A stretch of 57,116 nt of DNA. It comes from a virus. The notes beneath the pieces are model-generated. The model saw only the letters and a list, made by a program, of their open reading frames with translations. It ran no database searches and was not told the origin of the DNA. The number at the start of each line of letters is the position of its first letter. The stretch's first letter is position 1. Position numbers and translations under genes: made by a program. Where the stretch lies: positions 1 to 57,116 of IMG/VR virus record IMGVR_UViG_3300043446_002063; one strand, 5' to 3'. Positions 1 to 9,189 of the stretch are shown one piece after another.

Positions 1-1109
1 CCCCCACCGTAAATTGCCCCTTGATTTTCTATAATTGTATTAGAAGCAAAAACGGCTATTGCGGTTCCTCCGTCTGCCCCTCCACTAGGCTTAACAGAAC
101 CAACCCCATCACCATTTCCACCAGTACCTCCTTGACCGCCGGCTCCTAATATTAAACCATAATTAAAAAGGGTTATAGTGTCATTGTCATCTAAATTTCC
201 TAAAATTAAAGCTGGAGCAGTTGGTGTAGTACTATAAACTTTGACACCGGGTTGAACCGTTAACACTACTTCAGATTTGCCAGCTACATAATTAGGATTT
301 TGAGCCACATTGAGGGCTATATCATAATTTGCCGTATTAGAATCTATAGAAAGCTCTACAATTTGGCGTCCAGTAAGAGATGCATTACTGGATGTCAGTG
401 GTAACGGACAAATTATATTAACTAAATTCCAAGACACCGGCCCTCTAACAAATTTATAAATTTTACTACTAACAAAGTTAGTTCCTTTGCGATATACCTG
501 AGCTGTCATTTCTCGATTAAAATGAGAAAATTCGTTGCTCAAAGAAACTACAGATGCTTTTTCTGGATTTTCTGGATCATATAATCTGCTATAAAATGGT
601 ACTGTTACGTTTATTTTGGAATTAAGATTATAATTTTTTAATGGATGATATTCCTGTAAATAAGCTTTAATAACTGATAAAATTGTATCCAAATCTGTTT
701 GAGGAGTAAGTGCTACTAAACGTTTTGTTTGAAAATTTAAATCAGATTGAAATTGACGAATAGTAGGATGAAATGCCAAAGATAGATTGACTGGTAAAAT
801 AGTAGTTAATTCATAAGCCTCCCAATAAGAGCTTAACAAGGCTACTGTGGTGGATATTTTATTAAATCTTTCTGTTATAGAAAAGGTTTTACCTAAATTT
901 AAAATTTTAGCATAATCTTCTAATTGATATGCCCCAGATAAAAAATTTCTAAAAGAAGGTATGAAAATATTATCTGGTCCAAAAAACTCCCCAGACAAAT
1001 TGCAAATTTTACTTTCTAAGCTTAAAGCATTAAAATTGTGTTTACCAGCATCGTCTCCAATGCTATTTTCTTCAAAAAGTTGAATAGTATAATCTGTTAG
1101 GTCTGACAT
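1..1109 (-). CDS. Partial fibre/adhesin-like structural protein with glycine-rich C-terminal region
   Basis: Open frame from ATG at 1109 (MSDLTDYTIQLFEENS) running off the left edge without a stop, so the C-terminus is missing; 369 codons are visible. The first 120 residues resemble the two genes just upstream: an ENSIGDDAG..NFNALSL stretch matches ENSCIGNSAD..NFNVTSL in the 2475-3281 product, so the three look like tandem paralogues. The last visible 60 residues are glycine-rich (GAGGQGGTGGNG, GGADGGTAI, ENQGAIYGGG), a pattern known from phage tail-fibre tips and receptor-recognition proteins where polyglycine helices form the host-contact surface. Only 5 bases separate it from the preceding stop, so it is co-transcribed. 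Role as a receptor-binding protein is inference; the tip itself lies outside the window. Confidence 0.7.
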   Translation of the reverse strand, partial: MSDLTDYTIQLFEENSIGDDAGKHNFNALSLESKICNLSGEFFGPDNIFIPSFRNFLSGAYQLEDYAKILNLGKTFSITERFNKISTTVALLSSYWEAYELTTILPVNLSLAFHPTIRQFQSDLNFQTKRLVALTPQTDLDTILSVIKAYLQEYHPLKNYNLNSKINVTVPFYSRLYDPENPEKASVVSLSNEFSHFNREMTAQVYRKGTNFVSSKIYKFVRGPVSWNLVNIICPLPLTSSNASLTGRQIVELSIDSNTANYDIALNVAQNPNYVAGKSEVVLTVQPGVKVYSTTPTAPALILGNLDDNDTITLFNYGLILGAGGQGGTGGNGDGVGSVKPSGGADGGTAIAVFASNTIIENQGAIYGG

Positions 1110-1114
1110 ATATA

Positions 1115-2473
1115 TTATGTAAATATGGACATTGTATCACCCTTTGTATAAACTAAGGCTTTACTATTAAATCTGTCATAGGCTTGGTATACAAGTCCCT
1201 TACCACCATTATATCCTATAGATACCGTAAAGGAGTGTTTTGTTCTGGTGGTGAGATTTTGTATTTTAGCTACATATGTACGAGAATAAAATCCTCCAAA
1301 AGTTACGGTACTTCCTCCAGGTGGTATTAATTTAGAAATGCCGTTTATATTAATTTCAAAATAATGATCCACAGCTGGTCCAACACCAACTACCCTTAAG
1401 GTAATGAAACCGTTATTATTAACATAATAATATCCCCGCTTTTTTTCGGATCCCATGTCTAAAATTTGTATATTACAGTTTCCGTTAGTTTGTTGTTCAA
1501 TAAAATTTTGATTATTTTTACCTATAACAGTGTCATATTCCCATTTACAATTTTTGACCTTAAATTTAATACATTGTAAATTTGTGTTTTCTCTAGTGTC
1601 TGTATAATTAAATAGTATTTTGGCTTTAATGTAACCAATTCCCAGACTCCACTTTTCTCCATAACTTCCTACATGTAATAAATTTTTTTCAGAGGATGTT
1701 ATTGTACGAGTTTCATATTCTGTGTATGGAATTAAAGATTCTTCCCCGTTTATTGTTACAGCTCGATATTTTGTGACAGGTACACGTATAGTTTTTCTAT
1801 TATCCTCAAAAGGCTTAGTCAAAATAGTAGAATCTACTATATAAGGCGGAGAACTGTAGGAACAATCTACAGGCTTACTAACTGGACAGGTTTTAAATTG
1901 TCCGTCACAAACCAAATTTGACCCATTGCAACTTACAACTCCACTATATCTTGTGGTGCAATTAGCCCATCCAGTGCCCGGATAAACTAAACATGTAGCA
2001 GATGCATAAAGGTCTATAGGAAGATTTTCAATTCTAAAATTGTCAGACTGATAATAATTGTAAACAAACGCCTCTTGCCCCTCTACAAATGATGGTTCAG
2101 CATTGAAGCTTGGTAGCACGGGAAAGTAATCATTAATCCATCCAGAAATTGTATATACTAACGTTTCAAAATTTGCAGTATTTCTGTAAATGTTGGGCAT
2201 CATTAGTGCTAGTGGTTTGATCCATCCAGCACTATAAGATTCTACTACAGTTGAAGCCTTCAACCAACGAGCAGAATATTGCTGAGTGCGAGTAATAGCA
2301 AATTCCCAATCTGGTTGGCGCATGGTAAATAGTTGTACCAAAGGCGCCCATAAATTTTTAGCACTAGTTTCCAGGCCTAGAGTCCAATCACTTAAAGAGC
2401 GATAATTTAAATTAATCGTCTCTAAGTCATCTGCTATATAATTGTTTTTGTCTAAAAAAGAAAAATTATACAT
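1115..2473 (-). CDS. Fibre-associated structural protein, tandem paralogue, cysteine cluster
   Basis: 452 residues, ATG start one base after the stop of the upstream gene (TAAAATG). Unrecognised family. The N-terminal 150 residues contain tryptophan-spaced helical-looking units (YSARWLKASTVVESYSAGW) shared with the neighbouring 2475-3281 product and resembling the SATW repeats of the 55741-57015 protein. A cysteine cluster at about residues 160-205 (C..NC, SC, VC, TC, DC) parallels a cluster in the paralogue and could bind metal or form disulfides. The C-terminal 200 residues look beta-rich (GGSTVTFGGFYSRTYVAKI), consistent with a virion protein. No signal peptide or membrane segment is seen. 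Placement between large fibre genes suggests a tail or fibre component; no biochemical function can be given. Confidence 0.65.
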   Translation of the reverse strand: MYNFSFLDKNNYIADDLETINLNYRSLSDWTLGLETSAKNLWAPLVQLFTMRQPDWEFAITRTQQYSARWLKASTVVESYSAGWIKPLALMMPNIYRNTANFETLVYTISGWINDYFPVLPSFNAEPSFVEGQEAFVYNYYQSDNFRIENLPIDLYASATCLVYPGTGWANCTTRYSGVVSCNGSNLVCDGQFKTCPVSKPVDCSYSSPPYIVDSTILTKPFEDNRKTIRVPVTKYRAVTINGEESLIPYTEYETRTITSSEKNLLHVGSYGEKWSLGIGYIKAKILFNYTDTRENTNLQCIKFKVKNCKWEYDTVIGKNNQNFIEQQTNGNCNIQILDMGSEKKRGYYYVNNNGFITLRVVGVGPAVDHYFEININGISKLIPPGGSTVTFGGFYSRTYVAKIQNLTTRTKHSFTVSIGYNGGKGLVYQAYDRFNSKALVYTKGDTMSIFT

Positions 2474-2474
2474 T

Positions 2475-3281
2475 TTAAAAAATCGGCTCCCAAGATGTTC
2501 TGTCTAAACTTAATTTATATTTAATTCGGATAATTCTACCTACACTTGTATCAGCTGATGTGTCTTGAAAATACAATTGTAAATTTGTAGAACCAGTTCC
2601 TTGACATTTATAAACTGCTGTGTTTTCTTCTAATGTTTTCACACAACTATCATATCCGTTTCCGTTGTTACAAGCATAGTAGGGTGAATTGCATTCCGTA
2701 CAATTGACTGCAACTCCTCCCTCAGCTAAACATTGTTCTAAGTAATTTTTATTAAAAATAAAGTCAACTGGTTGATGATGATATAAATGTATTAAAACTA
2801 CAACAGTCTGATTAGGAGCATATTTAAGAGGAGGAAAGTGCTCTTCTAACCAATCTGGAATAACATAATCCGTATAAGAATTTGAAGTTGATTGTGCAAC
2901 GGCTGATAGACTTTGATCTGTCCAAGTTCTATAAGCATACCAATCATCTAGATATAAAATTTCAGGATATATAATGTTAAATTCTCTTACCCAATTAGCA
3001 CTGGAGTTTTCTACTGTGGTAGTTGCATTAACCCAAAAATCTCCGTACGCAAAAATATTAGAAGAAGCAGCCAGCCAGATAGCACTATATGCAGCAAATA
3101 GGCTATAAACTCGATTGTAATCACCAGCTTTTTGTTCTATTTCATACAAAGCAGCACTTAAAGATGTTACGTTAAAATTTATAATATCAGCAGAATTACC
3201 AATACAGCTGTTTTCATCTATAAGATGAACCAACGAGCATTCTAGGTCCTTTTTTTCAGCTATATTTGGGATGTTAGACAT
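2475..3281 (-). CDS. Fibre-associated structural protein, tandem paralogue
   Basis: 268 residues from the ATG at 3281 (MSNIPNIAEK). An ATG at 3296 would overlap the end of the upstream gene; 3281 is preferred because it follows that gene's stop by 5 bases in the TTAATATG context seen before many starts here. N-terminal units (YSAIWLAASSNIF, FWVNATTTVENSSANW) match the tryptophan-spaced units of the 1115-2473 product, and IPDWLEEHFPPL matches its INDYFPVLP. A cysteine cluster at about residues 192-228 (NCTEC, YAC, DSC, KC) sits where the paralogue has its own. It lacks the paralogue's long beta-rich C-terminus. Likely a virion tail/fibre component by context; family not recognised. Confidence 0.6.
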   Translation of the reverse strand: MSNIPNIAEKKDLECSLVHLIDENSCIGNSADIINFNVTSLSAALYEIEQKAGDYNRVYSLFAAYSAIWLAASSNIFAYGDFWVNATTTVENSSANWVREFNIIYPEILYLDDWYAYRTWTDQSLSAVAQSTSNSYTDYVIPDWLEEHFPPLKYAPNQTVVVLIHLYHHQPVDFIFNKNYLEQCLAEGGVAVNCTECNSPYYACNNGNGYDSCVKTLEENTAVYKCQGTGSTNLQLYFQDTSADTSVGRIIRIKYKLSLDRTSWEPIF

Positions 3282-3286
3282 ATTAA

Positions 3287-6200
3287 TTAATACCAATTTA
3301 TTTTATATAAAGTAGATTGAGCCGGTGCTAATTTTTCTACACTAGACCGAACTGCTGCCTCTACTCGATTTCTGAGCTCTTCATTGACTGGAAAATTATG
3401 AATATTAATGTTGTAGTATTTACTTTTGTTTCCAGGTAATTGCATTTTAAACCAATGTTTAATTTCTTCTATGTAATCCCGATTACCCGTAGACATATTC
3501 CAAATTAAATTTTTACGTTTAGTAGCTTTGGGGGAACTGTAATAAACTTGATGCATATCACCTTTAGAAAGAAACTTATTATAGACCTTCAATTCGGCTA
3601 CTTGTCCTTTAAATTTATATGTATTTTGAACGCCTATAATGTCATTAATAGAACTGTTTCGAACTGCATCTGTTCCTAATAATAAAGAAGATCGATAATC
3701 AAAAATTAAACTTTTGTTGGTAGATAAAATCTTATAATCTACTAATTCAGAATCTATAAAATAATTAACTTGCTTTTCAGAAGAACTAAAAGACAAACCA
3801 AATTGATGCCATCCAGGTTTGAGTAGGGTAGCATCATATGTTAAAGATAATATTTCTGTATTAGTACCATCAGCTTCACCAATTTTAAGTTTCCAACTAA
3901 TTTTTTTGGTTCCTATATAAAACTTTCTTAAATTTTGATATCCTGTAAAATCTCCATCTGCAAAGAAATTTAAATTTGAAGACGAGATTAATTTTTCTAA
4001 ATTTAATAAAGACATTTTAGATACTAAATCTCCATTAGATTCTAAAACATAAATTTCATTGTCTCTTTTATCTACTATTATAATATAATCTATATAAGTT
4101 GATTTATCACACTGAATAATAGTTTCTTGTGGAACTCTTAAAAAGTTAATATATCTATACCTGTCTTTGTAATTAAAACATTGTTCATTTAACAAGGAAG
4201 ATCTTTTTCCTATTCTAACTGTAGAAAAAATCCCATTTTGAGACATTTTAGAAACATAATCTTCACCGTGAAGTAACCACAAATTATTAGAAGAATCACA
4301 AGTAATTTGTTGAGTATATCCTATTGTGGCAAATAAACCAGAAGAACCGTGTTTTAATGTTTCTTTATTAAAAGGTGTCTTGTATAAATTATTACCTAAG
4401 ACTTCCCAAATATTTCCATCATTGTCTATAACAGACGTATGACCAAAAATTTCTATTACCTTTACAGTGTTTTTAACTAATTGTAATTCTATTCTTTTGG
4501 TATTATAGTTATTGATTTTTATTAAATCTATTTGTTTACCATCAGAATTTAATTTAATAACTCTAAAATCATCCAATATTAACAAATATAAATTATTTAA
4601 ATGATCCATCTCTATTTGAGAAACTCCATAATAACCTTCTATCTTGGCTATTAGTCTAGACTCGGCGTCAAATTTATAACCAATTCCGTTGGCTGTGTCA
4701 AAAATCCAAAAAGAAAAATCTGGTAAGCGATTTATTAAATATTTGTCTTGTAAAGATAGAGGATAATTTTTAAGTTGATTAAAACTAACTTGCTTAAGAT
4801 TATAATTTAAATTGAAAACTTCTCCATTTGTAGGGTTAAATAAGGTCATCAAAGCTGCTGGTATGGCTGATTCATTTATTAAACCATATCCACTATTATA
4901 AAAATTGCCAAATATTTGTCTTCCCACTATATTTGACCAATCATCTACCTTAACCCACAATGAAACTGCAAAATTGTCTGTATCTAATAAACTTGTCTTA
5001 GCCGGAAATACTACATGAGTTGTTCCGTCTAAATTTAAATAATCTTGATACAACAAAGGATTATTTTCTGCATATACTTGACCGTTATTGTTATAACCAG
5101 AATGATCTATTAACGGATTAGAATTCCAACTACTAATTTCTAAAACTTTAGAACCTCTTTCATCTGTAGAATATTCATCTATTAAACTAAGATATTTTTT
5201 AGAATTTGTTAAACCACTTCTATAATATCTATAAAAAGCTCCGGGTTCTAAATATAATGTAGATGGTTCATCAAAAATGTATTCCTTGGTGGGTTCTGTT
5301 CTATCATTATAAACCAAAGTTTGAGCACTTAAAGCTTGGTCTAATGTATAATAAGAAGCGTTATAATATCGATCTACCCAAATTTTGGGCCCGTTATTGG
5401 AACCGGATAACCAAGCACATAACCAAGTATTAGAATATTTAGTAATACTTTCTGGTTGAACATAATCCGGAATACGAGATGTATAATCTATTTGTCTTAG
5501 ATATATTCTATCTGAAATTAAAGGATGATGTCCAGCCGTGGCTCCGTCTTCTATTAAACCAGATTCATGAATAGATTTTCGCGGGGCAGTGGGTGGATAA
5601 CTAAAAAATGATTCTTTATCATTAACAAAAACTTTTTCAGTTGTACTAGACGTGTATCCTAGGTATATGTTTTCATATCCTCCAGATTGATTGGTGCCAC
5701 TAAAAATTTTATTGTATTCTCTATGTGACCCCGACACAGAAGGTCCAAAAGAATAACCATATTCCGGTGTTTGGTGATTTTTAAGACCACATAATTCTAA
5801 ATTATAAACGGCTTCGTGTTGTATTATAGAATAGTTTTCAATGGGAAAAATACCTAAATAATTTTGAGCCAAATCTATGGATTTAGTAGAGTCTGGTTGG
5901 AGGTTTATTTCTCTGTCTAATACTCCAGTAGAATATTTTGTTAAAAAACTATCTAAAACACTTAATTTTTTTTCTGGTTCAGGTAATAATACTTCACAAG
6001 ATACAAATTTTAAAAAAACTGTATTCTGTATGGAAGATTCTTCGGACGGATTGTCTACTGTGATTCCGTAATTAGAATTTTCATAATAATGAACTATATT
6101 GTTTTCCAAGTTTAAGTTATCTAAAGATGTATTATTAACAGAAAAATTTCTACGAACAACTAAATTAAAATTAGAGTTAGGTAAGAATAAACAAATGCCA

Positions 6201-6799
6201 TCTTGAGCTAGTAAATAACTAAATTTTTGAGATAAACTACCACCACGTATTGCTGGTCTAAAGGTTAAAAAATAAGAAGAAGGGTCTATTGGATCTAAAC
6301 CCCAAGTTAATAACAAACCACTTGAATTTTCCAAAGACACAAATTCTGTTTCAGCATCTTCTAATTCTACAGAGGGGTCTGTGTAGAAATTAAGAGTAAA
6401 GACATCAGACTGACTATATTGGGGAGATATAAAAGTTCCAGGAACTAAATTAGCAGCTTTGTCTGATACAAAAAGGTTATTATTTACTGTGACTAAAATT
6501 TTATCATAAGCACCTTCTTGAGTACTTAACAATGTTTTAAATCTAGAAATGGGAGTAATATCTTCGGGATGATTAATTTTTAAAAGATTTGAGGATTTGT
6601 TTAATTCTGTTAAAAATAGACCAGTTTTTTTGTTACTTGAAAATGACTTATAATTTTTTAAACAAGAAGAAATGTTAAATTTTAAGTCATTATCAAACAA
6701 TATAGGTTCAGACAAAACTGAGTATTGTCTGTTTTTGGGCTGAAACCTAACTGGGAACCAACATTGTTTGATGTCTGGAAAATTAAAAACATTAGCCAT
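3287..6799 (-). CDS. Large tail/fibre protein with LamG domain interrupted by a beta-propeller-like insert
   Basis: 1170 residues, ATG at 6799 five bases after a GTAAATAT promoter-like element. About residues 550-645 look like the first half of a LamG/concanavalin-like sandwich (DHSGYNNNGQVY, FAVSLWVKVDD). Residues about 650-965 then show repeated strands ending in aspartate-asparagine turns (DHLNNLYLLI, DNDGNIWEVL, DSSNNLWLL, RDNEIYVLESNG), typical of NHL-like propellers. Residues about 970-1090 resume the sandwich (GWHQFGLSFSSSEKQVNYFID, KGQVAELKVYNKFLS). A final domain (about 1100-1170) is alpha/beta (IEEIKHWFKMQL, VEAAVRSSVEKLAP) and may anchor it to other tail proteins. LamG and propeller folds commonly bind glycans or proteins, so host-surface binding is plausible. 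Divergent from the plus-strand glycosyltransferase, with a shared short intergenic region. Confidence 0.65.
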   Translation of the reverse strand: MANVFNFPDIKQCWFPVRFQPKNRQYSVLSEPILFDNDLKFNISSCLKNYKSFSSNKKTGLFLTELNKSSNLLKINHPEDITPISRFKTLLSTQEGAYDKILVTVNNNLFVSDKAANLVPGTFISPQYSQSDVFTLNFYTDPSVELEDAETEFVSLENSSGLLLTWGLDPIDPSSYFLTFRPAIRGGSLSQKFSYLLAQDGICLFLPNSNFNLVVRRNFSVNNTSLDNLNLENNIVHYYENSNYGITVDNPSEESSIQNTVFLKFVSCEVLLPEPEKKLSVLDSFLTKYSTGVLDREINLQPDSTKSIDLAQNYLGIFPIENYSIIQHEAVYNLELCGLKNHQTPEYGYSFGPSVSGSHREYNKIFSGTNQSGGYENIYLGYTSSTTEKVFVNDKESFFSYPPTAPRKSIHESGLIEDGATAGHHPLISDRIYLRQIDYTSRIPDYVQPESITKYSNTWLCAWLSGSNNGPKIWVDRYYNASYYTLDQALSAQTLVYNDRTEPTKEYIFDEPSTLYLEPGAFYRYYRSGLTNSKKYLSLIDEYSTDERGSKVLEISSWNSNPLIDHSGYNNNGQVYAENNPLLYQDYLNLDGTTHVVFPAKTSLLDTDNFAVSLWVKVDDWSNIVGRQIFGNFYNSGYGLINESAIPAALMTLFNPTNGEVFNLNYNLKQVSFNQLKNYPLSLQDKYLINRLPDFSFWIFDTANGIGYKFDAESRLIAKIEGYYGVSQIEMDHLNNLYLLILDDFRVIKLNSDGKQIDLIKINNYNTKRIELQLVKNTVKVIEIFGHTSVIDNDGNIWEVLGNNLYKTPFNKETLKHGSSGLFATIGYTQQITCDSSNNLWLLHGEDYVSKMSQNGIFSTVRIGKRSSLLNEQCFNYKDRYRYINFLRVPQETIIQCDKSTYIDYIIIVDKRDNEIYVLESNGDLVSKMSLLNLEKLISSSNLNFFADGDFTGYQNLRKFYIGTKKISWKLKIGEADGTNTEILSLTYDATLLKPGWHQFGLSFSSSEKQVNYFIDSELVDYKILSTNKSLIFDYRSSLLLGTDAVRNSSINDIIGVQNTYKFKGQVAELKVYNKFLSKGDMHQVYYSSPKATKRKNLIWNMSTGNRDYIEEIKHWFKMQLPGNKSKYYNINIHNFPVNEELRNRVEAAVRSSVEKLAPAQSTLYKINWY

Positions 6800-6804
6800 T
6801 TAAT

Positions 6805-6820
6805 ATATTTACTATAAATG
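6805..6820. promoter_or_regulatory. Divergent T4-late-like promoter elements
   Basis: TATAAATG at 6813-6820 on the plus strand faces the glycosyltransferase starting at 6833. The abutting minus-strand GTAAATAT (6812-6805) ends five bases before the ATG at 6799. Both resemble the T4 late consensus TATAAATA. Confidence 0.5.
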
Positions 6821-6832
6821 TATATATTAGTC

Positions 6833-7714
6833 ATGAATTTGTATGAATATGGTTTAGACTTTTTAGAGAAAAATTCTCCCAAATATTTAATTACAGACCC
6901 TTCTACGGGGATAATTACTGCTACAGATTCTAATACATTTATAGGTGTACAAACCCTTTTCAAAAGTGTAAAAAACAAAATTAATTTTTTATGTTATGAC
7001 ATAGGTTTATCAGATGATCAAAAAGAATGGTGTGCCAAAGAGGGTTTAAAAACCAAAGTTATAAAGGATCCAAATTGTAAACATTTAGACAAGTGGCAAA
7101 CCTATATTAAACCGTGGTTTGTAGCAGATAGTCCTTATGAATATACTATATGGATTGATAGTGACTGCATAGTTACTGGAAACTTAGCGGAATCTGATTT
7201 TATCCGTAACAAACAGTCGTTTTTTATTAAACATTGGATAAAACAAAAATATTTAAATAAAAATCACAAATCTCTTTATACCCACCATCCAGTAGCCAAC
7301 AAAGAAGCTCCAGGTATAAATGCTGGTGTGTTTGGTATTAATAAAAGGGCCAATCATACTATTATAGATAAATGGATGTTTATTCTTTTAGAAGCTTTCA
7401 AAAATTCTCATATATTAGATGCCATAGCTAATTGGGATGAAGGGGCTCTAAACTGGGCACTGCAAAATGATGACAATTATAAATTAATTCATAACGATGA
7501 AAGGTATAATTGTTTTTCTTCTTTTTTAATAGATGAAGATACCCACGACTTTTCTGTGTATGAACAGTCTATTCTAAGCTTTGCCAAGAGTGCTTCTTCG
7601 CGTTTATTTTTTAAACATGTTTTAGAAAAAGCTAAAGACAAATATATCTTACACTTTTCTACTTGTATGGAAAATAAAATTAAATACTGGGGAGCTTGGG
7701 ATTCATCATCCTAG
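6833..7714 (+). CDS. GT-A glycosyltransferase, family-8-like
   Basis: 293 residues from the ATG at 6833. An in-frame ATG at 6818 lies inside the TATAAATG promoter element, so it is probably not in the transcript. The aspartate pair in WIDSDCIVTG (D109, D111) is the metal and nucleotide-sugar binding DxD motif of GT-A enzymes. NAGVFGINKR and the C-terminal ILHFSTCMENKIKYW resemble the acceptor loop and the HFxG-like end motif of family 8 transferases. It would transfer a sugar from a nucleotide donor in the cytoplasm; donor and acceptor cannot be read from sequence. It is the only plus-strand gene of the glycosylation cluster apart from one radical SAM gene. Its 3' end overlaps the convergent glycosyltransferase by 9 bases. 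Confidence 0.75.
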   Translation: MNLYEYGLDFLEKNSPKYLITDPSTGIITATDSNTFIGVQTLFKSVKNKINFLCYDIGLSDDQKEWCAKEGLKTKVIKDPNCKHLDKWQTYIKPWFVADSPYEYTIWIDSDCIVTGNLAESDFIRNKQSFFIKHWIKQKYLNKNHKSLYTHHPVANKEAPGINAGVFGINKRANHTIIDKWMFILLEAFKNSHILDAIANWDEGALNWALQNDDNYKLIHNDERYNCFSSFLIDEDTHDFSVYEQSILSFAKSASSRLFFKHVLEKAKDKYILHFSTCMENKIKYWGAWDSSS

Positions 7715-8548
7715 ACCCATAGTCTTTTTAGAATTAGCAAAATTAATTAATAAAGAACTTATATCTTCTTCTAATTTCTGGAGAAGAGATTTTCTATACC
7801 AATAATTGACTCTCTTGGCATCTATTAATTTTGCTAATTGGTTTCTAGGAGTCAAGCTTAATAGGGAAGGAAAAAGGTGTGTACTAACCGGATGTAGGCT
7901 AATTACTTCTTCTGTTATTTGTAATACATTATTTTCTATTTCTTCATTTAAGAAGCAGATATTTTTTCTAGTAAAAGAAGAATTTTTTAAGATATATCCT
8001 ATTAATTGATCTTCACATACATATGAATTTTCTTTGAATTCTTTTAAAAGATTTTTATTCTCTAAAATAAAATTAACACAAGCTTTGCTTAAAGCATAAA
8101 AATCTCCAGTCATAAAAGAAAAGGGTTCTTTAAATGCTGGGGGATAAAGGTTTATAGTAGAACGTATGTTATACATCGGAAGGTCTATGTCTATAACATT
8201 CTTAGAAAAATTACTATGTTCTCTTCCTATGTAATCAGCTGACCATTCTATTTTATCCAATAGACTATAGTTGACCAAGGTGTCATCATCTATTTTAATT
8301 ACGTAGTCATAGGTAAAATTATTGTGGACATGTTCTAAGCCTTTAAATATTTTTTTATAAAGATTAGAATATCTTTCCTCTACATCTAATTGAACTGTGG
8401 TGTAAGGTATGTCTATACTTAAATTTTGGTTACCATAAACAAAAATTGGAGTTACGTCTGGGTTTAAATTATTTTTTAAAGCAAGTACCTGATTGGCTAT
8501 ACGGTCTTTGTTTTGTTCACAAACTGTGATCATTACTATAATTTTCAT
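7706..8548 (-). CDS. Glycosyltransferase, GT31 (beta-1,3-galactosyltransferase)-like
   Basis: 280 residues. IKIDDDTLVN (D87-D89) is the DDD metal site characteristic of family 31. FSFMTGDFYALSKACVNFI corresponds to the family's conserved YPxYxSGxxYxLS region, and VCEDQLIGYIL to the conserved EDVYVG acidic motif. No signal anchor is present, unlike eukaryotic members, so it should act in the cytoplasm of the infected cell. The start ATG overlaps the stop of the upstream PIG-L gene as ATGA, indicating translational coupling. A second family member lies two genes upstream (9155-9949), so the pair may add successive sugars. Acceptor unknown; the family assignment is by motif reading only. Confidence 0.7.
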   Translation of the reverse strand: MKIIVMITVCEQNKDRIANQVLALKNNLNPDVTPIFVYGNQNLSIDIPYTTVQLDVEERYSNLYKKIFKGLEHVHNNFTYDYVIKIDDDTLVNYSLLDKIEWSADYIGREHSNFSKNVIDIDLPMYNIRSTINLYPPAFKEPFSFMTGDFYALSKACVNFILENKNLLKEFKENSYVCEDQLIGYILKNSSFTRKNICFLNEEIENNVLQITEEVISLHPVSTHLFPSLLSLTPRNQLAKLIDAKRVNYWYRKSLLQKLEEDISSLLINFANSKKTMGLG

Positions 8549-9189
8549 TTTTGTATAAACCTTAAAATTTCAAAAGCTTCTGCATACTCTACACCAGCTT
8601 CCATACCCCTTTTGTTAGCATATATTTCTATACCCTTAGCCGATCGTGGGTGTGGAAATTCCTTTATTTCTTCTGGATAAGCTTCTAAGGCTTTTTGTTT
8701 AATGGCTATGTCAGAGGGTTCCAATACCTCATGGTAATGAGGAGAAAAGGTACTTTGATAAGCATTGCCCGCACTGCTAATGATTTCTCCACTTAGAATA
8801 ACTGGAATAGAATTTGGTCCCCATGTACGGGTGGCAATGCGGGCTAGACTTAAAGTTTGATGATGATCCTGGTGGACATCTAGAGTATGTGGCAAATATA
8901 AGATGTCTGGAGATTCGTTACTTAAAAAATCTTCTAGCTTGCATAAAGTGGCTAAACAAAATTCTGTTAATTCTTTTTCTGTAAAAAGTAAATCTATTTT
9001 TTGATGATAATTTAAAACTGACTTAGCTGCCTCCGAACAATTAAATTGCGAACGGGAACGGGTGTCATATGGACCTCTCAAGAATGCTACAGAAACCTTA
9101 TTACCCAGACGTACGTGTTTAGCAATAGAACCCCCAAAGCCTAGGACTTCGTCGTCATGGTGTGGTACTAATACTAATACTTTTTTCAT
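8545..9189 (-). CDS. PIG-L/LmbE family zinc deacetylase
   Basis: 214 residues. The N-terminus carries the family signature PHHDDEVLGFGG (H10 or H11, D12, D13, E14), whose His and Asp bind zinc with a later histidine; DVHQDHHQT supplies the HxDH motif. Members hydrolyse N-acetyl groups from GlcNAc-containing substrates such as GlcNAc-phosphatidylinositol or mycothiol precursors, or from antibiotic amino sugars. Length is normal and no signal peptide is visible. The ATG lies 35 bases inside the upstream GT31-like gene and the stop overlaps the next one by ATGA. It is therefore locked into a glycosyltransferase-deacetylase-glycosyltransferase unit, where deacetylation of a freshly added N-acetyl sugar would make sense (inference). 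Confidence 0.85.
   Translation of the reverse strand: MKKVLVLVPHHDDEVLGFGGSIAKHVRLGNKVSVAFLRGPYDTRSRSQFNCSEAAKSVLNYHQKIDLLFTEKELTEFCLATLCKLEDFLSNESPDILYLPHTLDVHQDHHQTLSLARIATRTWGPNSIPVILSGEIISSAGNAYQSTFSPHYHEVLEPSDIAIKQKALEAYPEEIKEFPHPRSAKGIEIYANKRGMEAGVEYAEAFEILRFIQK

Noticed and set aside
6682-6978. 98-codon minus-strand frame across the divergent promoter
   Set aside because: It overlaps both the 1170-residue gene and the family-8-like transferase out of frame, and spans the promoter elements.
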